Assembly (NCBI RefSeq): GCF_023100945.1
Contig: NZ_CP064689.1
Location: 1,346,001-1,410,000 of the forward strand
Direction: 5' to 3'
Origin: Bradyrhizobium sp. 200
GTDB taxonomy: Bacteria; Pseudomonadota; Alphaproteobacteria; Rhizobiales; Xanthobacteraceae
Length of the DNA stretch: 64,000 nt
In this document: piece after piece, positions 15,211-22,231 of the stretch
Layout: every line of letters starts with the position of its first letter
Position numbering within the stretch: the stretch's first letter is position 1
Position numbers and translations under genes: made by a program
The notes under the pieces: generated by a model
Databases searched by the model: none
What the model was told of the DNA's origin: nothing
What the model saw: the letters and a program-made list of their open reading frames with translations, nothing else

Positions 15211-15951
15211 ATGAAGATCGATGACGTCAGGCGAACCGCCTATTCGATGCCGCTGACCAACCCGGCGTTCCCGCCGGGGCCGTATCGTTTCTTCAACCGC
15301 GAATATTTCATCATCACCTATCGTACCGATCCCGATGCGCTTGCCGCCGTGGTGCCGGAGCCGCTCGAAGTTACCGAGCCCGTCGTCAAATACGAATTCA
15401 TTCGCATGCCCGACTCAACCGGCTTCGGCGACTACACCGAAACAGGCCAGGTGATCCCGGTCCGCTTCAAGGGCGAGGAGGGCTCTTACGTTCATTCGAT
15501 GTATCTGGACGACGAGGGGCCGATCGCCGGCGGCCGCGAGCTCTGGGGCTTTCCGAAGAAACTGGCGAAACCGAAAATGGCCGTCGAGAGCGACGTGCTG
15601 GTCGGCACGTTGCATTATGGCTCGGTGCTCTGCGCTTCCGCCACCATGGGCTACAAGCACCGGTCCGTCGATCACGACGCGGTGCTGCAGGCGATGAAAG
15701 CGCCGAACTTCATGCTCAAGATTATCCCGCACGTCGACGGCACCCCGCGGATCTGCGAACTGGTGCGCTATTATCTGGAAGACATCGCGCTGAAGGAAGC
15801 ATGGACCGGCCCCGCAGCGCTGGGCCTGTTTCCGCATGCGCTCGCCGACGTGGCGCGGCTGCCGGTGCGCGAGGTGGTCTCCGCGCTGCATTTCAAGTCC
15901 GATCTGACGCTGGGCCTCGGGACGGTCGCGTTCGATTACATGGCGAAGTGA
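15211..15951 (+). CDS. acetoacetate decarboxylase family protein
   Basis: A 246-residue protein matching the ADC family over its length. The catalytic segment [16 protein letters not shown] is present; in the clostridial enzyme the adjacent lysine pair forms the Schiff base. [18 protein letters not shown] lies just before it. It catalyses acetoacetate to acetone plus CO2, or a related decarboxylation/aldol reaction in ADC-like enzymes. It follows the importer after the repeat and may complete the same catabolic unit. ATG 15211 is preferred over 15199 because GAGG lies six bases ahead. Confidence 0.82.
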   Translation: MKIDDVRRTAYSMPLTNPAFPPGPYRFFNREYFIITYRTDPDALAAVVPEPLEVTEPVVKYEFIRMPDSTGFGDYTETGQVIPVRFKGEEGSYVHSMYLDDEGPIAGGRELWGFPKKLAKPKMAVESDVLVGTLHYGSVLCASATMGYKHRSVDHDAVLQAMKAPNFMLKIIPHVDGTPRICELVRYYLEDIALKEAWTGPAALGLFPHALADVARLPVREVVSALHFKSDLTLGLGTVAFDYMAK

Positions 15952-15970
15952 TCTTCCATAAATTATCCTT

Positions 15971-16004
15971 GACAATAATATGGGGGTACCCCCATATTAT
16001 TGTC
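15971..16004. promoter_or_regulatory. 34-bp perfect palindrome overlapping the toxin-antitoxin promoter
   Basis: Positions 15971-15987 are exactly complementary to 15988-16004, with the centre at GGGGGT/ACCCCC. A TTGACA -35 element begins at 15969 and runs into the left arm. CATATT at 15993-15998, 18 bases downstream, can serve as -10. The toxin ATG follows at 16018. A perfect palindrome over the core promoter of a toxin-antitoxin pair is the expected operator for the HTH antitoxin encoded at 16345. Confidence 0.75.
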
Positions 16005-16017
16005 CCGTGAAAATAAA

Positions 16018-16348
16018 ATGTCAGTGCGGAAGCCCTGCATCTTCATCGGCTCAAGTCTGAAAGACCTCCGGCGCTTCCCGGCCAAGGTAAAGAACCGCGT
16101 CGGCTTCGCCTTGAGCGAGGTACAGAAAGGCGGAGAGCCGGCAGCGGCAAAGGCGCTCAGAGGATTTGGTGGTCGTACGGTACTGGAACTGGTCGATGAT
16201 TTCGACCGCGATACTTCACGCCTTCCAGAAGAAGGCGAAAAAAGGCATCGCCACACCGCAGCATGACATTGAATTGGTCAAATCGAGGCTGCGCGATGCC
16301 GAATTGCATTATCGCGACCGCATCGAAAGAGAGGAGGTCAATAAATGA
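16018..16348 (+). pseudogene. RelE/HigB-type (Gp49-like) toxin with internal deletion and frameshift
   Basis: The first part (FIGSSLKDLRRFPAKVKNRVGFALSEVQKGG, then LRGFGGRTVLELVDDFD) matches the N-terminal two thirds of phage-derived Gp49-like/HigB mRNA interferases. After DDFDRD the frame goes wrong and stops at 16266. The true C-terminus (ILHAFQKKAKKGIATPQHDIELVKSRLRDAE) is found in the next frame from about 16212 to 16348. The middle strands expected between DDFDGD and VYVLHAFQKK are missing, so several tens of bases were deleted. The toxin should be inactive. Confidence 0.75.
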
Positions 16349-16683
16349 CGAAGCGCAAGATCGAGGCTCATGAGAGCAGCGGCAATGTATTCGCCGATTT
16401 AGGCCTGCCCGATTCGGAGGAACGCATGCTGAAAGCCGGCATCGTTGTCGAACTGCGCCGGCTCATTAAAGAGCGCGAACTTACCCAGGTGAAAGCCGCA
16501 AAGCTTGTGGGTGTTTCTCAACCCGATCTCTCGCATCTCTTGCGTGGCGACTTCGACGATTATTCCGCTGAACGGTTGATGAAGATGCTCACCGCGTTCG
16601 AGCAGGACATAGAAATCGTCATGAAGCCGCATCGCAAAGCCGGGCAACGCGGCCGCATTACCTTTAAGCGTTTTGCTGCGTAA
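16345..16683 (+). CDS. HigA-like XRE-family antitoxin
   Basis: A 112-residue protein with an XRE helix-turn-helix at about residues 45-75 (ELTQVKAAKLVGVSQPDLSHLLRGDFDDYSAERLMKML), which is intact. The N-terminal segment (SSGNVFADLGLPDSEERMLKAGIV) is typical of HigA2-type antitoxins paired with Gp49 toxins. Its ATG at 16345 overlaps the TGA that ends the toxin's original frame (16346-16348). It probably still binds the palindrome upstream and represses its own transcript, now without an active toxin. Confidence 0.85.
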   Translation: MTKRKIEAHESSGNVFADLGLPDSEERMLKAGIVVELRRLIKERELTQVKAAKLVGVSQPDLSHLLRGDFDDYSAERLMKMLTAFEQDIEIVMKPHRKAGQRGRITFKRFAA

Positions 16684-16713
16684 GCGCTCTCAACGCCCGG
16701 ATCGCGTGAGCCG

Positions 16714-16941
16714 TCACTGCGCGCCCCTCAGCGTGCAGGCGGTCGAGCAGGTCGTCATGACCCCGCGCTCGCAAGCGATGCATACCGCGACGCACTGCTT
16801 CATGTTCTTGGGATCGTACTGGCTGTACAGCTTGCGGGCGCAATTGTCGATCGAGCCCGTCACGTCAGCCCTGCTGCTGTTCTCGGGCGTGCAGCCAGCC
16901 AGCACGGCTGCCGACAGGACAATGGCAATGATGACGCGCAT
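16714..16941 (-). CDS. small predicted lipoprotein
   Basis: The 75-residue product has a signal sequence with lipobox VLAGC (MRVIIAIVLSAAVLAGC). It has a short mature part with six further cysteines (NCARKLYSQYDPKNMKQCVAVCIACERGVMTTC). It is probably an envelope lipoprotein with disulfides. It lies convergent to the antitoxin gene. No family is recognised. Confidence 0.6.
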   Translation of the reverse strand: MRVIIAIVLSAAVLAGCTPENSSRADVTGSIDNCARKLYSQYDPKNMKQCVAVCIACERGVMTTCSTACTLRGAQ

Positions 16942-17170
16942 GTTGGTCGCTCCAACCGGGAGCCCTTCCTCAAAAAGGCTGTGGCGACGGCCTTGGGCCC
17001 TCGCAGAAAAATTATCCTTCAGAATGGCGCGATTGAATTAATTGAGTGTTACGGGGTCTCGGGATTCGCTTGCGTAGTTCTACGCCCGGAATCGAGCCGG
17101 ACGCTGTGCACTGCAGCGGGAACCTCAGGGGCTGCATATTGCCCTCTCTGGCTGTGGCGTGTCGACGCGG
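16942..17170. other. intergenic stretch with no recognised feature
   Basis: About 230 bases between the lipoprotein start and the homospermidine synthase stop. No repeat, RNA gene or strong hairpin is evident. It contains one AT-rich patch near 17010-17045 that may be the lipoprotein promoter. Confidence 0.35.
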
Positions 17171-18613
17171 TTACCGCACCAGGATGTTCCTGAACTGCCA
17201 GGGGTCCGACGTGTCGATGTCTTCCGGGAAGAGGCCCGGCCGGTCCGACAGCGGCGTCCAGTCGGTGTAATAACCCTTCACCGGGCCGAGATACGGCATC
17301 TGGATTTCCAGCAGACGATCGAAATCCATCTCGTCGGCTTCGACGATGCCTTCGTTCGGGTTTTCCAGCGCCCACACCATGCCGCCGAGCACGGCGGAGG
17401 TCACTTGCAGGCCGGTGGCGTTCTGATAGGGCGCGAGTTTGCGGGTCTCTTCGATGGAGAGCTGCGAGCCGTACCAGTAGGCATTGTTGTCATGGCCGAA
17501 CAGCAGCACGCCGAGTTCGTCGATGCCATCGACGATTTCGTCCTCATCGAGGATGTGGTGCTTTTTCTGCATCTTCGCTGCGCGGCCGAACATTTCATGC
17601 AGCGACAGCACGGCATCGTCAGCCGGATGATAGGCATAGTGGCAGGTCGGCCGATAGATCGCCGTGCCCGATGCGTCACGCACCGTGAAGTAATCGGAGA
17701 TCGAGATCGACTCGTTGTGGGTGACGAGGAAGCCATACTGCGCGCCGCGGGTCGGGCACCAGGTGCGCACGCGCGTGTTGGCGCCGGGCTGCATCAGATA
17801 GATGGCGGCGCCGCAACCAGCTTCGTGGGTACGCGCATTCTCGGGCATCCATTTTTCATGGGTGCCCCAACCGAGTTCGGACGGCTGCACGCCTTCCGAC
17901 AGGAAGCCTTCCACCGACCAGGTGTTGACGAAGACGTCCGGCTCTTTCGGCGACTTGGAGCGCTGGGTGTCGCGTTCGGCGATGTGGATACCTTTGACCC
18001 CAGCCTGCCGCATCAAGTCCGCCCATTCTGCTTTGGTCCTCGGCTTGGGGGCATTGAGCTTCAGATCAGCGGCGACATTGAGTAGCGCCTGCTTGACGAA
18101 AAAGGAGACCATGCCGGGATTGGCGCCACAGCAGGAGACGGCCGTCGTCGAGCCCGCGGGGCGCGCCTTCTTGGCGGCCAGCGTCACTTCGCGAAGGGCG
18201 TAGTTGGAGCGCGCTTCCGGGCCCTTGGAAGAATCGAAATAGAAGCCGAGCCAGGGCTCGTTGACAGTGTCGATATAAAGAGCGCCAAGTTCGTTACAGA
18301 GCTCCATGATGTCGGTAGAGCCGGTATCGACCGAGAGATTGACGCAAAAACCCTGGCCGCCGCCTTCAGTGAGCAGCGGGGCAAGCAAGTCGCGATAATT
18401 GTCCTTGGTCACGCCCTGCTGGATGAATCTTACATTGTGCTTCTCGCAATGTGCCTTGCGGCCCTCGTCCTTGGGATCGATCACGGTGATGCGCGACTTG
18501 TCGTAATCAAGATGCCGCTCGATCAGCGGCAATGTGCCTTTGCCGATGGAGCCAAAGCCAACCATGACGATGGGGCCGGTAATCTTCGCGTAGATCTGCG
18601 AGGCGGGGCTCAT
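17171..18613 (-). CDS. hss: homospermidine synthase
   Basis: A 480-residue NAD-dependent enzyme that joins two putrescines into sym-homospermidine with release of ammonia, or uses spermidine plus putrescine. The Rossmann motif VMVGFGSIGKGTLPLIERH is near residue 16. Family segments VNEPWLGFYFD, CCGANPGMVSFFVKQAL and NVSVDTGSTD-like residues match the bacterial (Blastochloris-type) enzyme, and the length is as expected. It is cytoplasmic. The ornithine decarboxylase that makes its putrescine substrate is 1.4 kb away on the same strand. Confidence 0.93.
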   Translation of the reverse strand: MSPASQIYAKITGPIVMVGFGSIGKGTLPLIERHLDYDKSRITVIDPKDEGRKAHCEKHNVRFIQQGVTKDNYRDLLAPLLTEGGGQGFCVNLSVDTGSTDIMELCNELGALYIDTVNEPWLGFYFDSSKGPEARSNYALREVTLAAKKARPAGSTTAVSCCGANPGMVSFFVKQALLNVAADLKLNAPKPRTKAEWADLMRQAGVKGIHIAERDTQRSKSPKEPDVFVNTWSVEGFLSEGVQPSELGWGTHEKWMPENARTHEAGCGAAIYLMQPGANTRVRTWCPTRGAQYGFLVTHNESISISDYFTVRDASGTAIYRPTCHYAYHPADDAVLSLHEMFGRAAKMQKKHHILDEDEIVDGIDELGVLLFGHDNNAYWYGSQLSIEETRKLAPYQNATGLQVTSAVLGGMVWALENPNEGIVEADEMDFDRLLEIQMPYLGPVKGYYTDWTPLSDRPGLFPEDIDTSDPWQFRNILVR

Positions 18614-18660
18614 GGGATGGTTTCTCCGGGAAGTGCTGGCGGAAAAATGGTGAGGGTGGA

Positions 18661-19050
18661 TCAGCGGGTACGTCGCTTCGCGGTGACTTCAATCTCGACC
18701 TTCATCTCGGGTCTTGCGAGGCCAACGACGATCAGCAACGTCGCCGCGGGGCGAATGTCGCCGAGGACTTCGCCACAGACGGCGAAGTGGGCATCCACGT
18801 CCTTGGCGTCAGTGACGTAGTAGGTCGCTCGGACGATATCGGCCATCGCGAAGCCGCCCTCTTTCAAGGCGGCCTCGATGGTCCTGAAGCAGTTCCGTGA
18901 CTGGCTCGTGACATCCGCCGGCATCGTCATGGTGGCGTAATCGTAGCCGGTGGTGCCGGCGACGAAGGCGAAGTCGCCATCGATGACGGCGCGGCTGTAG
19001 CCGACGGTCTTCTCAAGAGGCGAGCCGGTGGAGATCAGGCGACGGGGCAT
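18661..19050 (-). CDS. RidA/YjgF family protein
   Basis: A 129-residue protein of the Rid family: GYSRAVIDGDFAFVAGTTGYD, then RNCFRTIEAALKEGGFAMADIVRATYYVTD and RPAATLLIVVGLARPEMKVEIEVTA. The conserved arginine of the active site sits in the IRPAATL segment. RidA proteins hydrolyse reactive enamines and imines made by PLP enzymes, which suits a cluster with a PLP decarboxylase. ATG 19050 with GAGG ahead is preferred over an upstream TTG at 19080. Confidence 0.88.
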   Translation of the reverse strand: MPRRLISTGSPLEKTVGYSRAVIDGDFAFVAGTTGYDYATMTMPADVTSQSRNCFRTIEAALKEGGFAMADIVRATYYVTDAKDVDAHFAVCGEVLGDIRPAATLLIVVGLARPEMKVEIEVTAKRRTR

Positions 19051-19142
19051 CGGAACCTCGATCGTGGAAGGAATGGGCAAGATCCGGGGCGGGTTGGCGC
19101 GGTTTAAAGGCTTTTTCCCCGTGCGCGCAACCCCTCGCGCGG

Positions 19143-19319
19143 CTACCGGGATGGCCTGACAACGTCGGAGGCCAGGGGCGTGGAGTCGCCCCAGCGCCGC
19201 ACCAGGATGTCCCGCACGATCATGATCGAGATCACGATCAGGAGCACCGTGGTGACGACGCTGCGGAGGCGCGGGCGAGCGTCGGTGCCTTTCTCAGGAG
19301 GGGGTCTCCAGCATGGCAT
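19143..19319 (-). CDS. 58-residue single-pass membrane protein coupled to the GNAT gene
   Basis: The ATG on the minus strand (19319-19317) overlaps the GNAT stop as TGATG. The product starts MPCWRPPPEKGTDARP, has one helix (SVVTTVLLIVISIMIVRDIL), then RRWGDSTPLASDVVRPSR and a stop at 19143-19145. The Arg-flanked helix and translational coupling argue for a real gene. I recall related small proteins in Bradyrhizobium that start MLET; here the homologous start lies in another frame across a C-run, so a small frame change near 19305 is possible. Confidence 0.6.
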   Translation of the reverse strand: MPCWRPPPEKGTDARPRLRSVVTTVLLIVISIMIVRDILVRRWGDSTPLASDVVRPSR

Positions 19320-19930
19320 CAAGCCACGCGTGGCACAAGCAGTGCCTTCCTGGCACGGCTTGCCTTGGGGCCTGCCTTGGGTTTAGGCAGTGGCGCGCCG
19401 GTCGCGGCAATCATGCCCCAGGCGCCGTCGAGCGCGCCCTCTGAGAGTTCGAGGCCGAGCAGCCGGTCGCGCTCGAACGCACCCGGCAGCCGCAGTTCGC
19501 CGGTCTTCCGGTTCGAGAAGCCGAAGCGGGCGTAATAGGGTGCGTCGCCCAGCAGGATTACCGCGCGATGGCCACGCGTCTTCGCCGCCGCGAGCGCGTG
19601 GTCCATCAGCGCAGCCCCGACGCCGAACTGGCGGGAGGAAACCTCCACCGCCAGCGGGCCGAGCATGAGCGCCGGGATGCCCCCGGCGCTGACGTGCCAC
19701 AACCGCACGGTCCCGACCAGCCGGCCCTCCGCCACGGCCGACAGGGCAAGGCCTTCGGCGGGCGCGCGTCCGTCGCGCAGGCGCTGGCAGGTGCGTGCAT
19801 GGCGGTTGTCGCCAAAGCAGGCATCCAGCAGCGCTTCGCGCGCGGCGACGTCCGAGGTACGTTCCGCACGGATCGCGAACGGAGCGGCCTTCGAGGTGAG
19901 GGCGATTTTGGTCTTCCGCAAAGCAGTCAT
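19319..19930 (-). CDS. GNAT family N-acetyltransferase
   Basis: A 203-residue protein with the GNAT fold: IRAERTSDVAAREALLDACFG at the N-terminus, LVGTVRLWHVSAGGIPALMLGPLAVEVSSRQFGVGAALMDHALAAAKTRGHRAVILLGD as motif A (the acetyl-CoA pyrophosphate loop is QFGVGAALM), and YYARFGF as motif B. It resembles the YhbS-like subgroup. The neighbours are polyamine genes, so acetylation of a polyamine or a related amine is a possibility, not shown. It lies 120 bases after the ornithine decarboxylase gene. Confidence 0.85.
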   Translation of the reverse strand: MTALRKTKIALTSKAAPFAIRAERTSDVAAREALLDACFGDNRHARTCQRLRDGRAPAEGLALSAVAEGRLVGTVRLWHVSAGGIPALMLGPLAVEVSSRQFGVGAALMDHALAAAKTRGHRAVILLGDAPYYARFGFSNRKTGELRLPGAFERDRLLGLELSEGALDGAWGMIAATGAPLPKPKAGPKASRARKALLVPRVA

Positions 19931-20050
19931 GGCACGTCAGTCCCCGCTTCCACGGCGATGCAAGCCGCGCGAAGCGTTGTCATGGAATTCGCAGATGAAG
20001 GGGAGGGAGCCGGCGCACCGGCTCCCGTTATTCGAGCCTCAAACGAGGCG

Positions 20051-21193
20051 TCAGATGTGGTAGGTCCGCAGCGGCGGGATGCCGTTGAACGCCACCGACG
20101 AGTAGGTCGACGTATAGGCCCCGGTGCCTTCGATCAGCAGCTTGTCGCCGATCTCGAGCGTCACCGGAAGCGGATACGGCATCTTCTCGTACAGCACGTC
20201 GGCGCTGTCGCAGGTGGGACCTGCGAGCACGCACGGCGTCATTTCCGCGCCGTCATGCGGCGTGCGGATGGCGTAGCGGATCGACTCGTCCATCGTCTCG
20301 GCGAGACCGCCGAACTTGCCGATGTCGAGATACACCCAGCGCACCTCGTCCTCGTCGCTCTTCCTGGAGATCAGGACGACTTCGGTCTCGATGATGCCGG
20401 CATTTCCGACCATGCCGCGGCCCGGCTCGATGATGGTCTCCGGGATCTGGTTGCCGAAATGCTTGCGCAGCGCACGGAAGATCGACCGGCCGTACTGCAC
20501 GACCGGAGGAACGTCCTTGAGGTACCTGGTCGGGAATCCGCCGCCCATGTTGACCATGGACAGGCTGATCCCGCGCTCCGCGCAGTCACGGAACACCGTC
20601 GAGGCCATCGCCAGCGCGCGGTCCCACGCCTTCACCTTGCGCTGCTGCGAGCCGACATGGAACGAGATGCCGCACGGCTCCAGGCCCAGACGCTTGGCGA
20701 GGTCGAGCACCTCGACCGCCATTTCCGGATCGCAGCCGAACTTGCGCGACAGCGGCCACTCGGCGCCTGCGCAGTCATAGAGGATGCGGCAGAACACCTT
20801 TGCGCCGGGAGCGGCACGGGCGATCTTTTCGACCTCGGCGGAGCAGTCGACCGCGAACAGGCGAATGCCGAGCGCAAAGGCGCGCGCGATGTCGCGCTCC
20901 TTCTTGATCGTATTGCCAAAGGAGATGCGGTCCGGCGTCGCACCGGCAGCCAGCGCCATTTCGATTTCGGCGACGGTCGCGGTGTCGAAGCACGAGCCCA
21001 TCGAGGCCAAAAGCTGCAGCACTTCCGGCGCAGGATTAGCCTTCACCGCGTAGAACACGCGGCTGTCCGGCAGGGCCTTCGCGAAGGTCTGGTAGTTGTC
21101 GCGCACGACTTCGAGGTCGACCACGAGGCACGGCTCGGTGTCCTGGCCCTCGCTGCGGCGGTTGCGCAGGAATTCCTGAATACGTTCGGTCAT
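20051..21193 (-). CDS. ornithine (or lysine/ornithine) decarboxylase, PLP type III fold
   Basis: A 380-residue alanine-racemase-fold decarboxylase. The PLP lysine is in VFYAVKANP (about residue 48), with SFHVGSQ, the glycine loop GGGFP, EPGRGMVGNAG for phosphate binding, and GPTCDSADVLYEK with the catalytic cysteine donated across the dimer. It converts ornithine to putrescine, the substrate of the homospermidine synthase downstream. The MTERIQEFLRNRR start fixes the ATG at 21193. A long structured leader precedes it. Confidence 0.92.
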   Translation of the reverse strand: MTERIQEFLRNRRSEGQDTEPCLVVDLEVVRDNYQTFAKALPDSRVFYAVKANPAPEVLQLLASMGSCFDTATVAEIEMALAAGATPDRISFGNTIKKERDIARAFALGIRLFAVDCSAEVEKIARAAPGAKVFCRILYDCAGAEWPLSRKFGCDPEMAVEVLDLAKRLGLEPCGISFHVGSQQRKVKAWDRALAMASTVFRDCAERGISLSMVNMGGGFPTRYLKDVPPVVQYGRSIFRALRKHFGNQIPETIIEPGRGMVGNAGIIETEVVLISRKSDEDEVRWVYLDIGKFGGLAETMDESIRYAIRTPHDGAEMTPCVLAGPTCDSADVLYEKMPYPLPVTLEIGDKLLIEGTGAYTSTYSSVAFNGIPPLRTYHI

Positions 21194-21199
21194 AGCACC

Positions 21200-21660
21200 C
21201 TCCAAACGGCCCAGCGACGGGACCCGTTCAAATGTGATCTCGGACGTGAGTTTGCTGGCGTTGCCGCACGATGGAGACGCGACAAGGCCTTGGACTCAGA
21301 CCGAATTGTGCTGCCGTGGATTGGTTGGGAATTTCCCGCCCGCACACCTGGCAATGAAGGACAAGCCTTTTCAGTAGCCCGCGCCGGCGTTGGAATGCCG
21401 GTAGAGACCAAAAAAGCCCGATCCGTCGTTGCTTTAAGTCGCGTCCCCCGTTGAGAGCGGGGTGCGCCGGTTCGCCTCCGGCTGCCAGTCACGGTTGCAA
21501 AGGATGGCGAGACCTTCGACGGCATCTCTTGAGAGAGATGCTGGCCGCTTATGGAGCGACCCTCGGTTCTTCCACCCCTTGGCGGCTGTCCGGCCTCTTG
21601 TCCGGATACCTACCGACTGACACACGACCACAGGCACGTGCGAAATTGGGCAAGGCTGGA
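21200..21660 (-). promoter_or_regulatory. structured 5' leader of the ornithine decarboxylase gene (speF-type candidate)
   Basis: Reading the minus strand, this gene-free region holds a series of perfect hairpins: GCATCTCT/AGAGATGC (21522-21541), GCCGG/CCGGC (21466-21482), CCCCG/CGGGG (21446-21462), then a terminator-like hairpin with AAGC/GCTT and CGA/TCG steps (21414-21434) running into a six-T tract (21410-21415). A CCGGC/GCCGG hairpin (21384-21401) follows. Alphaproteobacterial ODC genes are known to carry the speF RNA motif (Rfam RF00518). I infer this is that element, with an attenuation step. Confidence 0.55.
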
Positions 21661-21841
21661 AATAAGACTTTTGATTTCGCTTCGCAACAATTTTTTTAGG
21701 CTGGGGAGAAATTTCTCGCACGCGTGCTTACAAATTAGTTCTCGGCGCGCGGCGCTGACAACAAACATGAACGGACGTTAAGATTTCGGAAGATGCGTGA
21801 GCGCTTCTGCGCCTGTGCCGCAGCGCTTTCTTGAACGCGCG

Positions 21842-22102
21842 TCAGGCGCGCTTGAAGAACGGCTCGATGCGTTGCGCGGCGCGGATGAACGCCACCATGA
21901 TCAGCACGCCGATCCCGAACAGCACCGCCTGGAGGATGTGCGCAGCGGTGTCGTCGAGGCCGAACAGGATCGCGAGCGCCCAGCCGCCGGCAAACGCCGC
22001 GCCGAACACTTCTGCGCCGATCAGGATCGCCGCCGAGATGACGGTGATGACGCTTGGCCAGACGATCGCGCTGGAGGAGGTGGAAGCGGGCTGTGGGCTC
22101 AT
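21842..22102 (-). CDS. small two-helix membrane protein
   Basis: The 86-residue product has two strong membrane segments, VITVISAAILIGAEVFGAAFAGGWALAIL and AHILQAVLFGIGVLIMVAFIRAA, and a basic C-terminus (RIEPFFKRA). ATG 22102 gives MSPQPASTSSSAIVW; a longer in-frame start at 22204 would read into the divergent promoter. It lies divergent from the M3 peptidase gene. No family is recognised. Confidence 0.6.
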   Translation of the reverse strand: MSPQPASTSSSAIVWPSVITVISAAILIGAEVFGAAFAGGWALAILFGLDDTAAHILQAVLFGIGVLIMVAFIRAAQRIEPFFKRA

Positions 22103-22231
22103 GGAAAAGGTCCTGTTCAAGGGGCGCAATCTCTCCGAAAAGGCTCCATCTATCAAGCTTAAAAGGCCCAAAAATGCCGCATCGCGTGATATAGATTGCC
22201 GCATGTTTTCAAGGAAAAGACGGAAATTGTG

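Noticed and set aside
19568..21454. Plus-strand open frame of 628 codons
   Set aside because: It is antisense to the GNAT and ornithine decarboxylase genes and is a composition artefact.
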